In this document: positions 35,399 to 42,801 of the stretch, piece after piece
Position numbering within the stretch: position 1 is the stretch's first letter
How the letters are laid out: each line of letters opens with the position of its first letter
Assembly: GCA_027319585.1 (NCBI GenBank)
Contig: DAHVMY010000011.1
Span: 1-47,605, forward strand
Direction of reading: 5' to 3'
Length of the DNA stretch: 47,605 bases
Source: AG-12 sp027319585
GTDB lineage: Bacteria; Chloroflexota; Dormibacteria; Aeolococcales; Bog-877
Program-made: the position numbers and the translations under genes
The notes under the pieces: model-generated
Databases searched by the model: none
The model's input: the letters and a program-made list of their open reading frames with translations, nothing else
What the model was told of the DNA's origin: nothing

Positions 35399-35887
35399 AT
35401 GGACCTGATCGAGATGTCGGTGGACAGCGTCCGGGTCCACATGCCCAGCGGACAGCACGTGGTGGTCCTGAAGGAGAAGGACGCCGACCGCTTCCTCCCC
35501 ATCTGGGTCGGGGTGGCGGAGGCGAACTCCATCTCCCTCCAGATCGACGGGGTACACCCCGAGCGACCGATGACCCACGACCTTATCGTCAACCTCCTGC
35601 GCGAGTTCCAATTCACCGTCACCCAGATCAGGGTCTCAGAGCTCAGGGATGACACCTTCTACGCTCAGATCGCCGGGCGCGTGGCCGGGCGCGAGCTGGA
35701 GATAGACTCCCGACCCAGCGACGCCATCGCGGTCGCGATTCGCCTCGATTCCCCCATCTTCGTGGCCAAAGAGGTGCTGGACCAGGCGGGCGTCGTGCCC
35801 GAGGGGCAGACCGAGGACCCCAAGCTCAAGGTCTTCCAGGAGATCGTCAACGAGATGAACCTGCCGGACCTCGAGGACCGCGACTGA
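35399..35887 (+). CDS. Bifunctional nuclease domain (DUF151) protein
   Basis: A 162-aa protein of the BFN/DUF151 family, related to plant BBD nucleases and many bacterial proteins of uncertain role. Family marks: VVLKEKDADRFLPIWVGVAEA, LQIDGVHPERPMTHDLIVNLL, and SRPSDAIAVAIRLDSPIFV. A short acidic C-terminal extension follows (EDPKLKVFQEIVNEMNL). GAGGAG lies just before the ATG. It is followed by tRNA-Leu 26 nt after the stop. Confidence 0.92.
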   Translation: MDLIEMSVDSVRVHMPSGQHVVVLKEKDADRFLPIWVGVAEANSISLQIDGVHPERPMTHDLIVNLLREFQFTVTQIRVSELRDDTFYAQIAGRVAGRELEIDSRPSDAIAVAIRLDSPIFVAKEVLDQAGVVPEGQTEDPKLKVFQEIVNEMNLPDLEDRD

Positions 35888-35913
35888 AATAGGCTAGGCG
35901 AGCCACGGCCCCA

Positions 35914-35999
35914 GCCAGCATGGCGGAATGGCAGACGCGGCGGTCTCAAAAACCGTTGAGCGCAAGCTCGTGTGGGTTCGACTCCCACTGCTGGCACCA
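35914..35999 (+). tRNA. tRNA-Leu (anticodon CAA), CCA encoded
   Basis: The acceptor stem GCCAGCA pairs with TGCTGGC, the discriminator is A, and CCA is encoded. The anticodon loop CTCAAAA gives CAA, reading UUG. A long variable arm (GAGC/GCTC around GAGCGCAAGCTC) and T loop TTCGACT complete a class II tRNA of 86 nt. TAGGCT at 35890-35895 may be its -10. Confidence 0.95.
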
Positions 36000-36169
36000 G
36001 GTTGTCGAGGTGGGTCGCCGGCTCCGGGGCCAGCTCACATGGTGTTACGAACGCGGCTTGTGGAGCGGTGGGTGGGCAGCACGCTCAAGCCCCGCCTCCG
36101 GCTCGAACCATTTGGCACCGCGCGTCGGGAATACGGCAGCCGCCCGGCCCTCGGTCTGAGGCCGTGCAG

Positions 36170-36256
36170 GTGGGCGTCGAGGGCGACGCCCACGGTTGGT
36201 CCCGAGATCCGGGTGATGGCTCGCCACCCGCGGCAGACAGCGCCGAGCGAGCCATC
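36170..36256. repeat. Two perfect inverted repeats upstream of P-loop gene
   Basis: GTGGGCGTC (36170-36178) with GACGCCCAC (36185-36193), 9 bp and a 6-nt loop; then GATGGCTCGC (36215-36224) with GCGAGCCATC (36247-36256), 10 bp and a 22-nt loop. They lie just before the CATACT box of the gene at 36286. They could be operators or RNA hairpins ending the tRNA transcript. Confidence 0.55.
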
Positions 36257-36272
36257 TCCTCGGCGCCGGTGC

Positions 36273-36278
36273 CATACT
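36273..36278 (+). promoter_or_regulatory. -10-like box of P-loop kinase gene
   Basis: CATACT preceded by TGC (extended -10 form), 7 nt before the ATG at 36286, like the box before uvrB. Confidence 0.35.
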
Positions 36279-36285
36279 CGGCGCG

Positions 36286-36822
36286 ATGGACGGTGCGTCC
36301 CGGATGATCGGCCACCGTGTGGTGGTTGACGGAATGATGGGGGCTGGGAAGAGCACGTTCGCACGTGCGCTCGCGGCCAGGACTGGTTTGCCGTTGGTTC
36401 ACCTTGATGTCCACTACTGGCAGCCGGGCTGGGTGCGACCGGGGGACGATGCGTGGAGATCCCGGCAACGCGTTCTGCTCGCTGGCGAGACCTGGATCAT
36501 CGAGGGCAACTACAACGAAACTCTTGCCCTGCGCCTCGAACGCGCTGACACCGTGGTCTTTCTCGACACCCCTTGGTGGTTATGCGCGAGCCGCGCCTTT
36601 CTTCGGGGGCTTCGCAAGCCCGTTGGTGAAATGCCTGAGGGATGCGAGGCCTCGGTCACCCGACGCCTGCGCGACGAGTGGGGCGGCGTGGCGTGGATCT
36701 GCCGCCTTCACCGTTCGGAAGTTGAGGAGGCACGTTCCGAGATCTCGCACCATGCATCGCACAAGTCCGTGCACCTGCTCCGTTCGCGGCGGGAGATGAG
36801 AGCGTTTCTTGACGCCCTCTGA
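36286..36822 (+). CDS. P-loop kinase, topology-modulation/adenylate-kinase-like
   Basis: A 178-aa protein with Walker A GMMGAGKST (about residues 16-24), LVHLDVHYWQPGW, and WIIEGNYNETLALRLERADTV, the pattern of the 'DNA topology modulation protein' (FlaR-like) group of small nucleoside-kinase folds. The true substrate of that group is not well known, so the name should not be read as a topoisomerase function. It starts in a leaderless-looking context and is alone on its transcript. Confidence 0.8.
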   Translation: MDGASRMIGHRVVVDGMMGAGKSTFARALAARTGLPLVHLDVHYWQPGWVRPGDDAWRSRQRVLLAGETWIIEGNYNETLALRLERADTVVFLDTPWWLCASRAFLRGLRKPVGEMPEGCEASVTRRLRDEWGGVAWICRLHRSEVEEARSEISHHASHKSVHLLRSRREMRAFLDAL

Positions 36823-37239
36823 GGCGAGAGAACATCACCGCCACCAGGAGCCTCCCGCCGATCTGCCGATCGGGACCCGGGCCGATCAGCTGACCTCAAG
36901 CTCCGATCTGCCGTACCTCATGGTGCGCGGTGTCTGCCAGATCGTTTCTCCGCCGGACCACCAGCGGAACCCGCCATCCTCGGGTTCAGGCCACTTCGAG
37001 AGCCGCTTCGGGACGCGGCCACTACGCCGTCGCTCCGGGCAGGGGCAGCAACACCACAGATGGCGGTCGGTCGAACGCGGTCGCGCGGTGCCGGCCCGGC
37101 CACATCAGCACCACCTCGACCCGGTCGCAGCCGACGCTTTCCCGGCCTCCCCTGCTGCAGTTTTCCGCCGCGGCGGCCGACCGCCGCCGGCGTACAATCT
37201 CACGCTGCCCAGCGATTTGAGGGCCAGCAGGAGACCTCG
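36823..37239. other. Intergenic with promoter-like box, no gene recognised
   Basis: About 420 bp. TACAAT at 37193-37198 is a 5/6 -10 match, about 40 nt before the GNAT start, and is its probable promoter. I see no other coding or RNA gene. Confidence 0.45.
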
Positions 37240-37890
37240 ATGGACGATGGGGCGCGGACCCGCCGGGGGGCTCGGGGAGTCCCGCCAGCCACCAGCACCG
37301 GCACGGGGCGGTTGTCCGGGTATCGAGTCGTCCCCCTGGACGCCAGCACCTGGCCAGCGTTCGCGCGCCTTGTGGAAAAGCACAACGGAATCTGGGGCGG
37401 CTGCTGGTGCACGTGGTTTCACACCATGGCTGCGGAAAAGACCCGCACCTATGAGGGCAACCGCGACCTCAAGGAGCGGTTGGTCGCCGCGGGACGGGCT
37501 CACGCCGCCCTGGTGCTTCAGGGCACTGACGCCGTCGGATGGTGCCAGTACGGCCCTCCCCATGAACTCCCCAACATCTACCACCGCAAGGAGTACCTCC
37601 GGGGAATGGCGCACGAACCTGACTACCGCATCACCTGCTTCTTTGTGGACCGGGACCATCGGCGCCAGGGGATTGCCGGCCTGGCCCTGGCAGGGGCCCT
37701 TGACCTGATCTCCAAGGCGGGTGGCGGGCTGGTCGAGGCCTACCCGCAGGAGGCTCCGGCCAACCGGGCGTCCGGCTCCCTTCTGTACAGCTGCACCCGG
37801 ACCATGTTCGAGCGAGCAGGCTTCACGTATGACCGGCCCAAGGGGCTGAAGCACTGCGTGATGCACAAGTTCGTGAGCGCGGGGACCTGA
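37240..37890 (+). CDS. GNAT-family N-acetyltransferase
   Basis: A 216-aa protein. The acetyl-CoA-binding motif A appears as CFFVDRDHRRQGIAGLALAG (R-x-x-G-x-G/A type), followed by the helix LDLISKAGGGLVEAYP. The N-terminal part has GCWCTWFHTM, seen in a subgroup of uncharacterised GNATs. The substrate is unknown. AGGAG lies 6 nt before the ATG at 37240, which decides the start within a longer open frame. Confidence 0.85.
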   Translation: MDDGARTRRGARGVPPATSTGTGRLSGYRVVPLDASTWPAFARLVEKHNGIWGGCWCTWFHTMAAEKTRTYEGNRDLKERLVAAGRAHAALVLQGTDAVGWCQYGPPHELPNIYHRKEYLRGMAHEPDYRITCFFVDRDHRRQGIAGLALAGALDLISKAGGGLVEAYPQEAPANRASGSLLYSCTRTMFERAGFTYDRPKGLKHCVMHKFVSAGT

Positions 37891-38295
37891 GGGGTATCGG
37901 CCTCACGGCGAGCCCTCAGGCCTGGAGCAGGAGGACGAGCTGAGGCCGTGAGTCCACGCGTCGCGGTTGAAAGAGACCGGGCTGAGGCCCACAGAGACCT
38001 CGCGCCAGAGCTGGGCCGGTGGCCCGCTGCGACTGGATGGGGAGCACCGCCCCACCCGTGACTGCCCGCCTTCGACCCCACCGCGGACCGGAGCATCGCC
38101 AAGGGCCACGTGCGAGCCACGGTCTCCTGGCGCAACCAACTTCGCCCCACCTCGCAGTGGTCGATTCCCTGGTCATAGATCCGATCACCCTCAGCGGCGG
38201 TGTTGTCCGCCGCCGCACCACGTCCGAAACCACAAGCGCTTCCGTAGGGCATGGTGCCGGAGCGTGGCGACGACAGCCCTACAAGCCGCGACTAG
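37891..38295. other. Intergenic, no gene recognised
   Basis: About 400 bp between convergent genes. CTCACGGC (37902-37909) and GCCGTGAG (37945-37952) form an 8-bp inverted repeat just after the GNAT stop and could be part of its terminator. No gene is recognised. Confidence 0.45.
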
Positions 38296-38964
38296 TCAGC
38301 AGCAGGGAATCGACGAGGCGCCGACGGTTCGCGCCAGTGCGCCGAGTGTGTGCGCCTGGGCGAGGAGCTGAGGCATGGTGCTCACGGGGACACTGCCACG
38401 GTAGCGCACCTGTCCAGAGGTGCCGACCAGGATGTATGAGTCCGGGGTCCCGGTGGGGTCGTACGTCTCGCTCAGAGCCTTGGAAGCGACTCCCCAGACC
38501 CAGTCAGGGTGGCTGAGCGCTCCGGGGGCAGCCGCGTCGGCGAACCGCCGGAGCGCCACCGCCCCGCTCTCACCCTGGGGAAAGTCCCCGTACAGCCCGA
38601 GCGTTATCACCACCAGCCCATCACCGGTCAGCTGCTCAATGTGCTGCTGGACCGCGGGGATGCTGGCGGCACAGCTGGCACAGCCCGCGGCCACAAACCA
38701 GACCATTGCGGGCTGGTCTCCCCTGATCTGGCCCACCGTCACTCGGTTGCCCGCAACGGTGGTGAAGGCACCGTTGACGGACGCCGCCTCGTGCGGAGCG
38801 CGCTGAGCCGTTCGCGCCACCGGCGCGTCGGGAGAATTACGGCTCGCGCCCAGATGCAGCCCCAGGACCGCCAGAGTCACCAGTGCGACCGCGAAGAGGA
38901 CGATGCGGCGGAGGCCTAGTCGTCGGGAAGCACCGGAATCCGGGGGAAGCACAGGTGCGCTCAT
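38296..38964 (-). CDS. Membrane-anchored thioredoxin-like protein (CASC), cluster gene 6
   Basis: A 222-aa protein with one N-terminal membrane helix (about residues 20-40) and a thioredoxin-like domain outside. The redox motif is AAGCASC (C95/C98), and TPDSYIL supplies the expected cis-proline. The last residues are Cys-Cys, an unusual C-terminal pair that could bind a metal or exchange disulfides. The ATG overlaps the stop of the upstream thioredoxin-like gene (ATGA). It is the last gene of the BlaI/M56-linked cluster. It resembles TlpA/ResA proteins, but no cytochrome c maturation genes are near. Confidence 0.8.
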   Translation of the reverse strand: MSAPVLPPDSGASRRLGLRRIVLFAVALVTLAVLGLHLGASRNSPDAPVARTAQRAPHEAASVNGAFTTVAGNRVTVGQIRGDQPAMVWFVAAGCASCAASIPAVQQHIEQLTGDGLVVITLGLYGDFPQGESGAVALRRFADAAAPGALSHPDWVWGVASKALSETYDPTGTPDSYILVGTSGQVRYRGSVPVSTMPQLLAQAHTLGALARTVGASSIPCC

Positions 38965-39608
38965 GCCACGCTCTTGGCAGCCTGGAGCAGCTGGGACATG
39001 GTGGAGGCCGGAGAGCTATTGACGTAGACGACCCGGCCGCTGGAGTTGAGCAGGTAGTAGATGTCGAGCTCGGCCCCAGGGTTGTATTCCTGGGTCAGCT
39101 GCTTCGAGGCGGCGCCAAACGTCCAGTCTCCAGCGTTCGCAGCCTTACCCGCCAGGGCGCTCGCGAAGGCCTGGATCGAGGGTCCCGCCTGGCCCAGATC
39201 GCGGTAATTTTCGACCTCCACCACTCGGACTCCATCCGCTCGCAAGTTCGGGAGGTCCTGGGCCATCGCCTGGGTACCCGCCTGGCAACTGCTGCACCAG
39301 GTGGTGACGAACCAGAGCAAGGTCGGCTTGCCCTGGAGTGCACTCACGGTGGTGACGGCGCCACTGGCGGTGGTCAAACGCCCGTTGGGGGCCGGTTGCC
39401 CCACAGCGGCCACCGGAACGGCGGGGGCCGACACGGCCTTGGAGGCGGCCGCGAAGTGGAGTCCCAGCAGGGCTCCCAACACCGCGACAGCTGCGACCGA
39501 CGCCCCGATCCAGCCCCAGCGCACCCGGCTCCGATGGGCGGCCTCAGCCCTGATCTGCTGGCGCTCCCGCCTGGTCATGCGCTGCGGAGTGGTGCGGCGC
39601 TTGCTCAC
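38961..39608 (-). CDS. Membrane-anchored thioredoxin-like protein (CSSC), cluster gene 5
   Basis: A 215-aa protein with a basic N-terminus, one membrane helix (about 32-54) and an extracytoplasmic thioredoxin-like domain. The motif is FVTTWCSSC (C105/C108). Where most thioredoxins have the cis-proline (VPTxFL), this protein has ELDIYYLL, so the proline appears to be missing, which would change reactivity and can favour metal binding at the CxxC. The GTG start overlaps the stop of the membrane protein gene upstream (GTGA). It is a diverged paralogue of the next gene. Confidence 0.8.
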   Translation of the reverse strand: MSKRRTTPQRMTRRERQQIRAEAAHRSRVRWGWIGASVAAVAVLGALLGLHFAAASKAVSAPAVPVAAVGQPAPNGRLTTASGAVTTVSALQGKPTLLWFVTTWCSSCQAGTQAMAQDLPNLRADGVRVVEVENYRDLGQAGPSIQAFASALAGKAANAGDWTFGAASKQLTQEYNPGAELDIYYLLNSSGRVVYVNSSPASTMSQLLQAAKSVA

Positions 39609-40252
39609 ACCAGACCCTCCCCACTCTCACGGTGGCCAGCCGCAGTGGCGCCCCCTGGGCCGGCGTGGAGGGCGGGGGCGGGAACCGGATCGCATCGCTC
39701 GCACCCCGCCTCCTGAAGGCAGGTGGATTGCGCCAGGCGGTGCAGGCTCCAACCGCAGACCGCGACGATCAGGAGCAGGCTGGCGAGCAGCAGCGGGTTT
39801 TGCTCGGTGGCGAAGAAGTGCTGGACCGAGCCGGTGGTGGAATAAAGGCTGGCGCCGGAGAGCCCAACGAAGGCCAGCAGGGTCGGCACGATGGGGGTGC
39901 AGCAGAGGAAGCTCGGCAGCAGGCTAATGACGGCGGCCAAGCCCCCACCTCGAACCGGCCGGCCGGCGCTGACAGCCCTCATGGCATGAATCTGAATCAT
40001 CAGCAGGAACCCGAAGCCGAAGCCCAGGAGCACACTCCAGAGCGCGAGCACGGGGTTGAGGTAGCTGAGGTTGGCGAGGCCGAATCGCTGGGTGTAGGAG
40101 AAGGGAAGCAGGAGACTGTAGAGCGCACTCACGCCGACCCCGATCACGACCAGTGCGAGGATCCGCGACCTCGAGGAGACGACCTGGCCCGCCGCCTGGA
40201 CCAGGCGGTTGGCCCCGACAGCCGACTCCCGGAAGCCGATCACCCGCCCCAT
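39605..40252 (-). CDS. Multi-helix membrane protein with intramembrane Cys pair, cluster gene 4
   Basis: A 215-aa protein with about four to five helices. In the C-terminal half, LCCTPIVPTLLAFVGL puts C117-C118 at a helix followed by Thr-Pro, as in the mercury transporters MerT/MerF (LCCFTPxLV), and the C-terminal region after the last helix has C178, C184 and C187. The match is to the local motif, not the whole protein, which has an extra N-terminal membrane half. The ATG at 40252, preceded by GGGAG, overlaps the preceding gene by 13 nt. A soft-metal transport role is inferred. Confidence 0.65.
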   Translation of the reverse strand: MGRVIGFRESAVGANRLVQAAGQVVSSRSRILALVVIGVGVSALYSLLLPFSYTQRFGLANLSYLNPVLALWSVLLGFGFGFLLMIQIHAMRAVSAGRPVRGGGLAAVISLLPSFLCCTPIVPTLLAFVGLSGASLYSTTGSVQHFFATEQNPLLLASLLLIVAVCGWSLHRLAQSTCLQEAGCERCDPVPAPALHAGPGGATAAGHRESGEGLV

Positions 40253-40551
40253 CCCTGGCTCCCGGGGGGGCAACAATCTCCAGCCCCCGCCGCCCGAGCG
40301 CGCCGCCGCCACAGCAAAAGCCCGGCAGTGGCCGCCGCCAGAGCGGCCAGGCCCCCCGCAACCCCGAGGACCTCCGCACCCGCGGCGGCCGCGACGGCGA
40401 CGATGAAGGGGCCTCCGCAGCAGATGAGCGGGACGGCCAGGATCAGATAGGGCGCGAAGGAGCCCCGCCGTTCTCGCTCGAGCGGTGGCGTGCCCAGGTG
40501 TCCTCGGTTCCCAGCGATCGCATTCGAGTTGACCCGGTGGGAAGCAGCCAT
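40240..40551 (-). CDS. MerF-like two-helix paired-cysteine membrane protein, cluster gene 3
   Basis: A 103-aa protein with two membrane helices. C44-C45 lie in helix 1 (VPLICCGGPFIV) and C93-C94 follow helix 2 after a basic WRRRAR stretch (GDCCPP). The mercuric transporter MerF has the same plan: Cys pair in helix 1, basic loop, terminal Cys pair. Sequence identity is otherwise low, so MerF-like describes the layout, not a proven function. The ATG at 40551 is chosen; no good ribosome binding site or -10 box is visible. The gene is 124 nt downstream of the M56 gene. Confidence 0.6.
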   Translation of the reverse strand: MAASHRVNSNAIAGNRGHLGTPPLERERRGSFAPYLILAVPLICCGGPFIVAVAAAAGAEVLGVAGGLAALAAATAGLLLWRRRARAAGAGDCCPPGSQGWGG

Positions 40552-40648
40552 GACCCTAGAAGGCTGGGGCTCGTGACGGCGCAACGCGTCATCAGAGAAC
40601 TTGTCGAGAGCGGCTTGGCCAGGGTCATGACGCGGCACGACCACATGC

Positions 40649-40665
40649 TACTACACATTCGTATA
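40649..40665 (-). promoter_or_regulatory. Possible BlaI half-operator in M56/MerF-like gap
   Basis: The minus strand reads TATACGA-ATG-TGTAGTA. TGTAGTA equals one half of the BlaI/MecI operator (TACTACA/TGTAGTA); the other half matches in only 3 of 7 positions. Its position between BlaI/M56 and the transport-like genes is suggestive, but alone it is weak. Confidence 0.25.
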
Positions 40666-40675
40666 TCGCGCACGG

Positions 40676-41677
40676 TCAGGCGGTGTTCCAGCGCCTCGGG
40701 CTCAACCGCTCAGTCAAGATGGGCCAGTACCCAAACACGCTGACGGACCCCAGGCACATCAAGAGTCCAGCCAGCGTCGGCCTTCCCCCGCCGAACACGC
40801 ACAGCGACCACGCCAACAGCGACGCGAGCCCGGCCACCAGGGCGCCTACCGCTAAGGTCATGGCCGCGTGCCGACTCGGCCCGGAGGTCAGCCGCCGGAC
40901 CCGGTAGCGCAGGTGCTCGGCGTCGTACAGTCCGGCGGTACCGTGGATGGCGGTCGGCGCCTCAGCGATGGCCAGCAGTGCCCCGAGAAGGGCGTCCCGG
41001 CGCACGAAGCGGACCGCCTGCTGGTCCGCCACCGCCTCCAGCTCTCTCCGCAGCGCCGCTGACAGCGCTCGCACCGGCCAGGCTCGGCCGTAGGCGCCTT
41101 CGATGACGGCGGCCAGCACCACCAGACGGGGATGGCCCAATCGCGCGTGGGCAGCCTCGTGCTCCAGGACCGCCACCCTTTCCTGAGCCCCGAGACTGGC
41201 CAGGACCCCCTGACTCACCATCGCCCGCGGAGACCGGAAGCCGGCCGCAAAGGCAAGCTTCAAGTCCGTGGGCAGAACCGTCACCATGGCGCCGGACTCG
41301 GTGGCGATTTCTTCCCCTCCCCCTTCCGGCAGGCCGCCCAGCTCGCTCAGCCTGCGGTACACGAACTTCGCGTGGACGACCAGCGGGGATGCCACCAGGA
41401 CCGCCAGAGCGCCCCCGGCCACCTGCCAGTCCCGGGGCGTCATCCCCAGCCAACAGGCGCCACTCGGGCTGCGAGGTGCCCCCCCGATGACGGCAGACAC
41501 CCCAACCACCAGGCACGCTGCGAACGCGGCCGGGAGGACGGCCCAGGCCAAGAGCCCCAACAGGTCCGCGGCCGCCAGAACCCCCGGCGAAGCCGCCTCC
41601 AGCAGGCGCGACCTCGAGATGGCGGGCAGGACGCTGAACACCACCACGGCCGCTCCCGACACCACGAGCAGGTTCAT
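40676..41677 (-). CDS. M56-family (BlaR1-like) membrane metallopeptidase
   Basis: A 333-aa membrane protein with about five helices and the zinc site VLEHEAAHARLGHP (H173-E174-x-x-H177) plus a downstream acidic motif ELEAVADQQAV for the third ligand. M56 peptidases such as BlaR1/MecR1 cleave the partner BlaI repressor after sensing an outside signal. This one ends after the last helix and lacks the penicillin-binding sensor domain of BlaR1, so the ligand is not a beta-lactam by that route. The start overlaps the blaI-like stop (ATGA). Confidence 0.88.
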   Translation of the reverse strand: MNLLVVSGAAVVVFSVLPAISRSRLLEAASPGVLAAADLLGLLAWAVLPAAFAACLVVGVSAVIGGAPRSPSGACWLGMTPRDWQVAGGALAVLVASPLVVHAKFVYRRLSELGGLPEGGGEEIATESGAMVTVLPTDLKLAFAAGFRSPRAMVSQGVLASLGAQERVAVLEHEAAHARLGHPRLVVLAAVIEGAYGRAWPVRALSAALRRELEAVADQQAVRFVRRDALLGALLAIAEAPTAIHGTAGLYDAEHLRYRVRRLTSGPSRHAAMTLAVGALVAGLASLLAWSLCVFGGGRPTLAGLLMCLGSVSVFGYWPILTERLSPRRWNTA

Positions 41678-42054
41678 TCCAACTTCACCTGTTCGAGCGC
41701 CGCGCGCAACTCTCCCAGGAGCGTCGGGTCCTCAATGCCCTCCACGAAATGGGTAAGCACAGCGGCACGATCGCCGGCCGATGCGACCAATTGCGCTATC
41801 GCTCTGGCCGCCAGCTCCTCCGGCGTGCCCGCGGCACGATAGCGGTAGATCCCGTCCACCACCTCGCGTTCCACCAAGCCCTTGGTCATAAGGCGCGAGA
41901 GTATGGTCATGACCGTGGTGTAGGCGCGCTCCGGCGGTGGCAGGAGCCCCGCCAACTCACGGCCCGAAATAGGACGGGGCGCCCGCCACAGCTGTTCGAG
42001 GATCTCCCTTTCCAACTGGCCCACCCGCTGGCCAGCGATCAACTTTCTGGCCAC
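41674..42054 (-). CDS. BlaI/MecI/CopY-family repressor
   Basis: A 126-aa winged-helix repressor. The family pattern is clear: LEREILEQLWRAPRPISGREL, then AYTTVMTILSRLMTKGLVER and YRYRA, followed by a dimerisation helix (HFVEGI). Such repressors are inactivated by proteolysis (BlaI, by the M56 partner) or by metal (CopY). The frame is open to 42177, but the GTG at 42054 has AAGGAGG five nt upstream. It leads a unit with the M56 gene; no full BlaI operator was found before it. Confidence 0.9.
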   Translation of the reverse strand: MARKLIAGQRVGQLEREILEQLWRAPRPISGRELAGLLPPPERAYTTVMTILSRLMTKGLVEREVVDGIYRYRAAGTPEELAARAIAQLVASAGDRAAVLTHFVEGIEDPTLLGELRAALEQVKLE

Positions 42055-42801
42055 GACGCCCTCCTTGCCGCGTGGTCGACCGTGATCGCCGGAGGCAAGT
42101 AACGGTGCCCCCGGACCCGGATTGCGTCGGGCCAGCCGCGGTCGGTGGCGGCGGCGAATCCAGGCGGGGACTGCCATGCCACCTTCAACGCCGTGGTCGC
42201 CCCCGACCCCTGGTCTTCACCAAAGAGGCCCCAGGGAGCCCCGGGGCCCCCCGGCCGGCCAGGCCCTGGCCCGCTCGGATCTTCTGGATGGGAATGGTCA
42301 TCACGGCTCCGCCCTGATGGGGAGGCTCTCCTGCACCCCTAAGTTCTCCAACGCCTGGGTCCGCGGTACGCCGCACGGTCACCACGGACGACTACTTCGG
42401 TCGCCCTCCAGGTCGGGCCATCCGGTCCGGCGGGGTGAACTCTGACGGCCGCCAAAGACTGAGGTGGAAGGCGCCCCACCGCCCAATCACCAGATGAGAT
42501 CGACTGGCTTGGGCAGCTTCGCGGGCTGGTTGTGCCCAGCGGCACCAGAACCCGAGCCAGCGGGAGGCGGACCGGGCCGCCCAGCACTTCGCCGTCGGCC
42601 GGCCACGACGGCGCCCACGGCTCCGCCACCGAGCTGGTTTGAAGCCGGGCCCAGCCTACGGCCTCGCAGCGGGTGGACGCGACGCCTCCACTTGCCAGAC
42701 TCAACACTTTCCATAACCATAGCCGCACCAGAACCCGAGCGGTATGCAGCCCGCCGTCGTGCCGGGTGGTACAGCACGACACTCACCGCACTTCCGGCGG
42801 A
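42055..42801. other. Long intergenic region with 16-bp direct repeat
   Basis: About 750 bp with no recognised gene; the frames that cross it look like noncoding GC-rich DNA. A 16-bp sequence (GCACCAGAACCCGAGC) occurs at 42542-42557 and 42725-42740, 183 bp apart, which may mark a decayed duplication or mobile fragment. It contains the upstream control region of the blaI-like gene. Confidence 0.5.

Noticed and set aside
42055..42180. Search for a BlaI operator (TACTACA/TGTAGTA) before the blaI-like gene
   Set aside because: No match seen, so autoregulation through that consensus is not claimed.
42339..42782. 147-aa minus-strand frame upstream of blaI-like gene
   Set aside because: No domain, no ribosome binding site, composition of noncoding GC-rich DNA.
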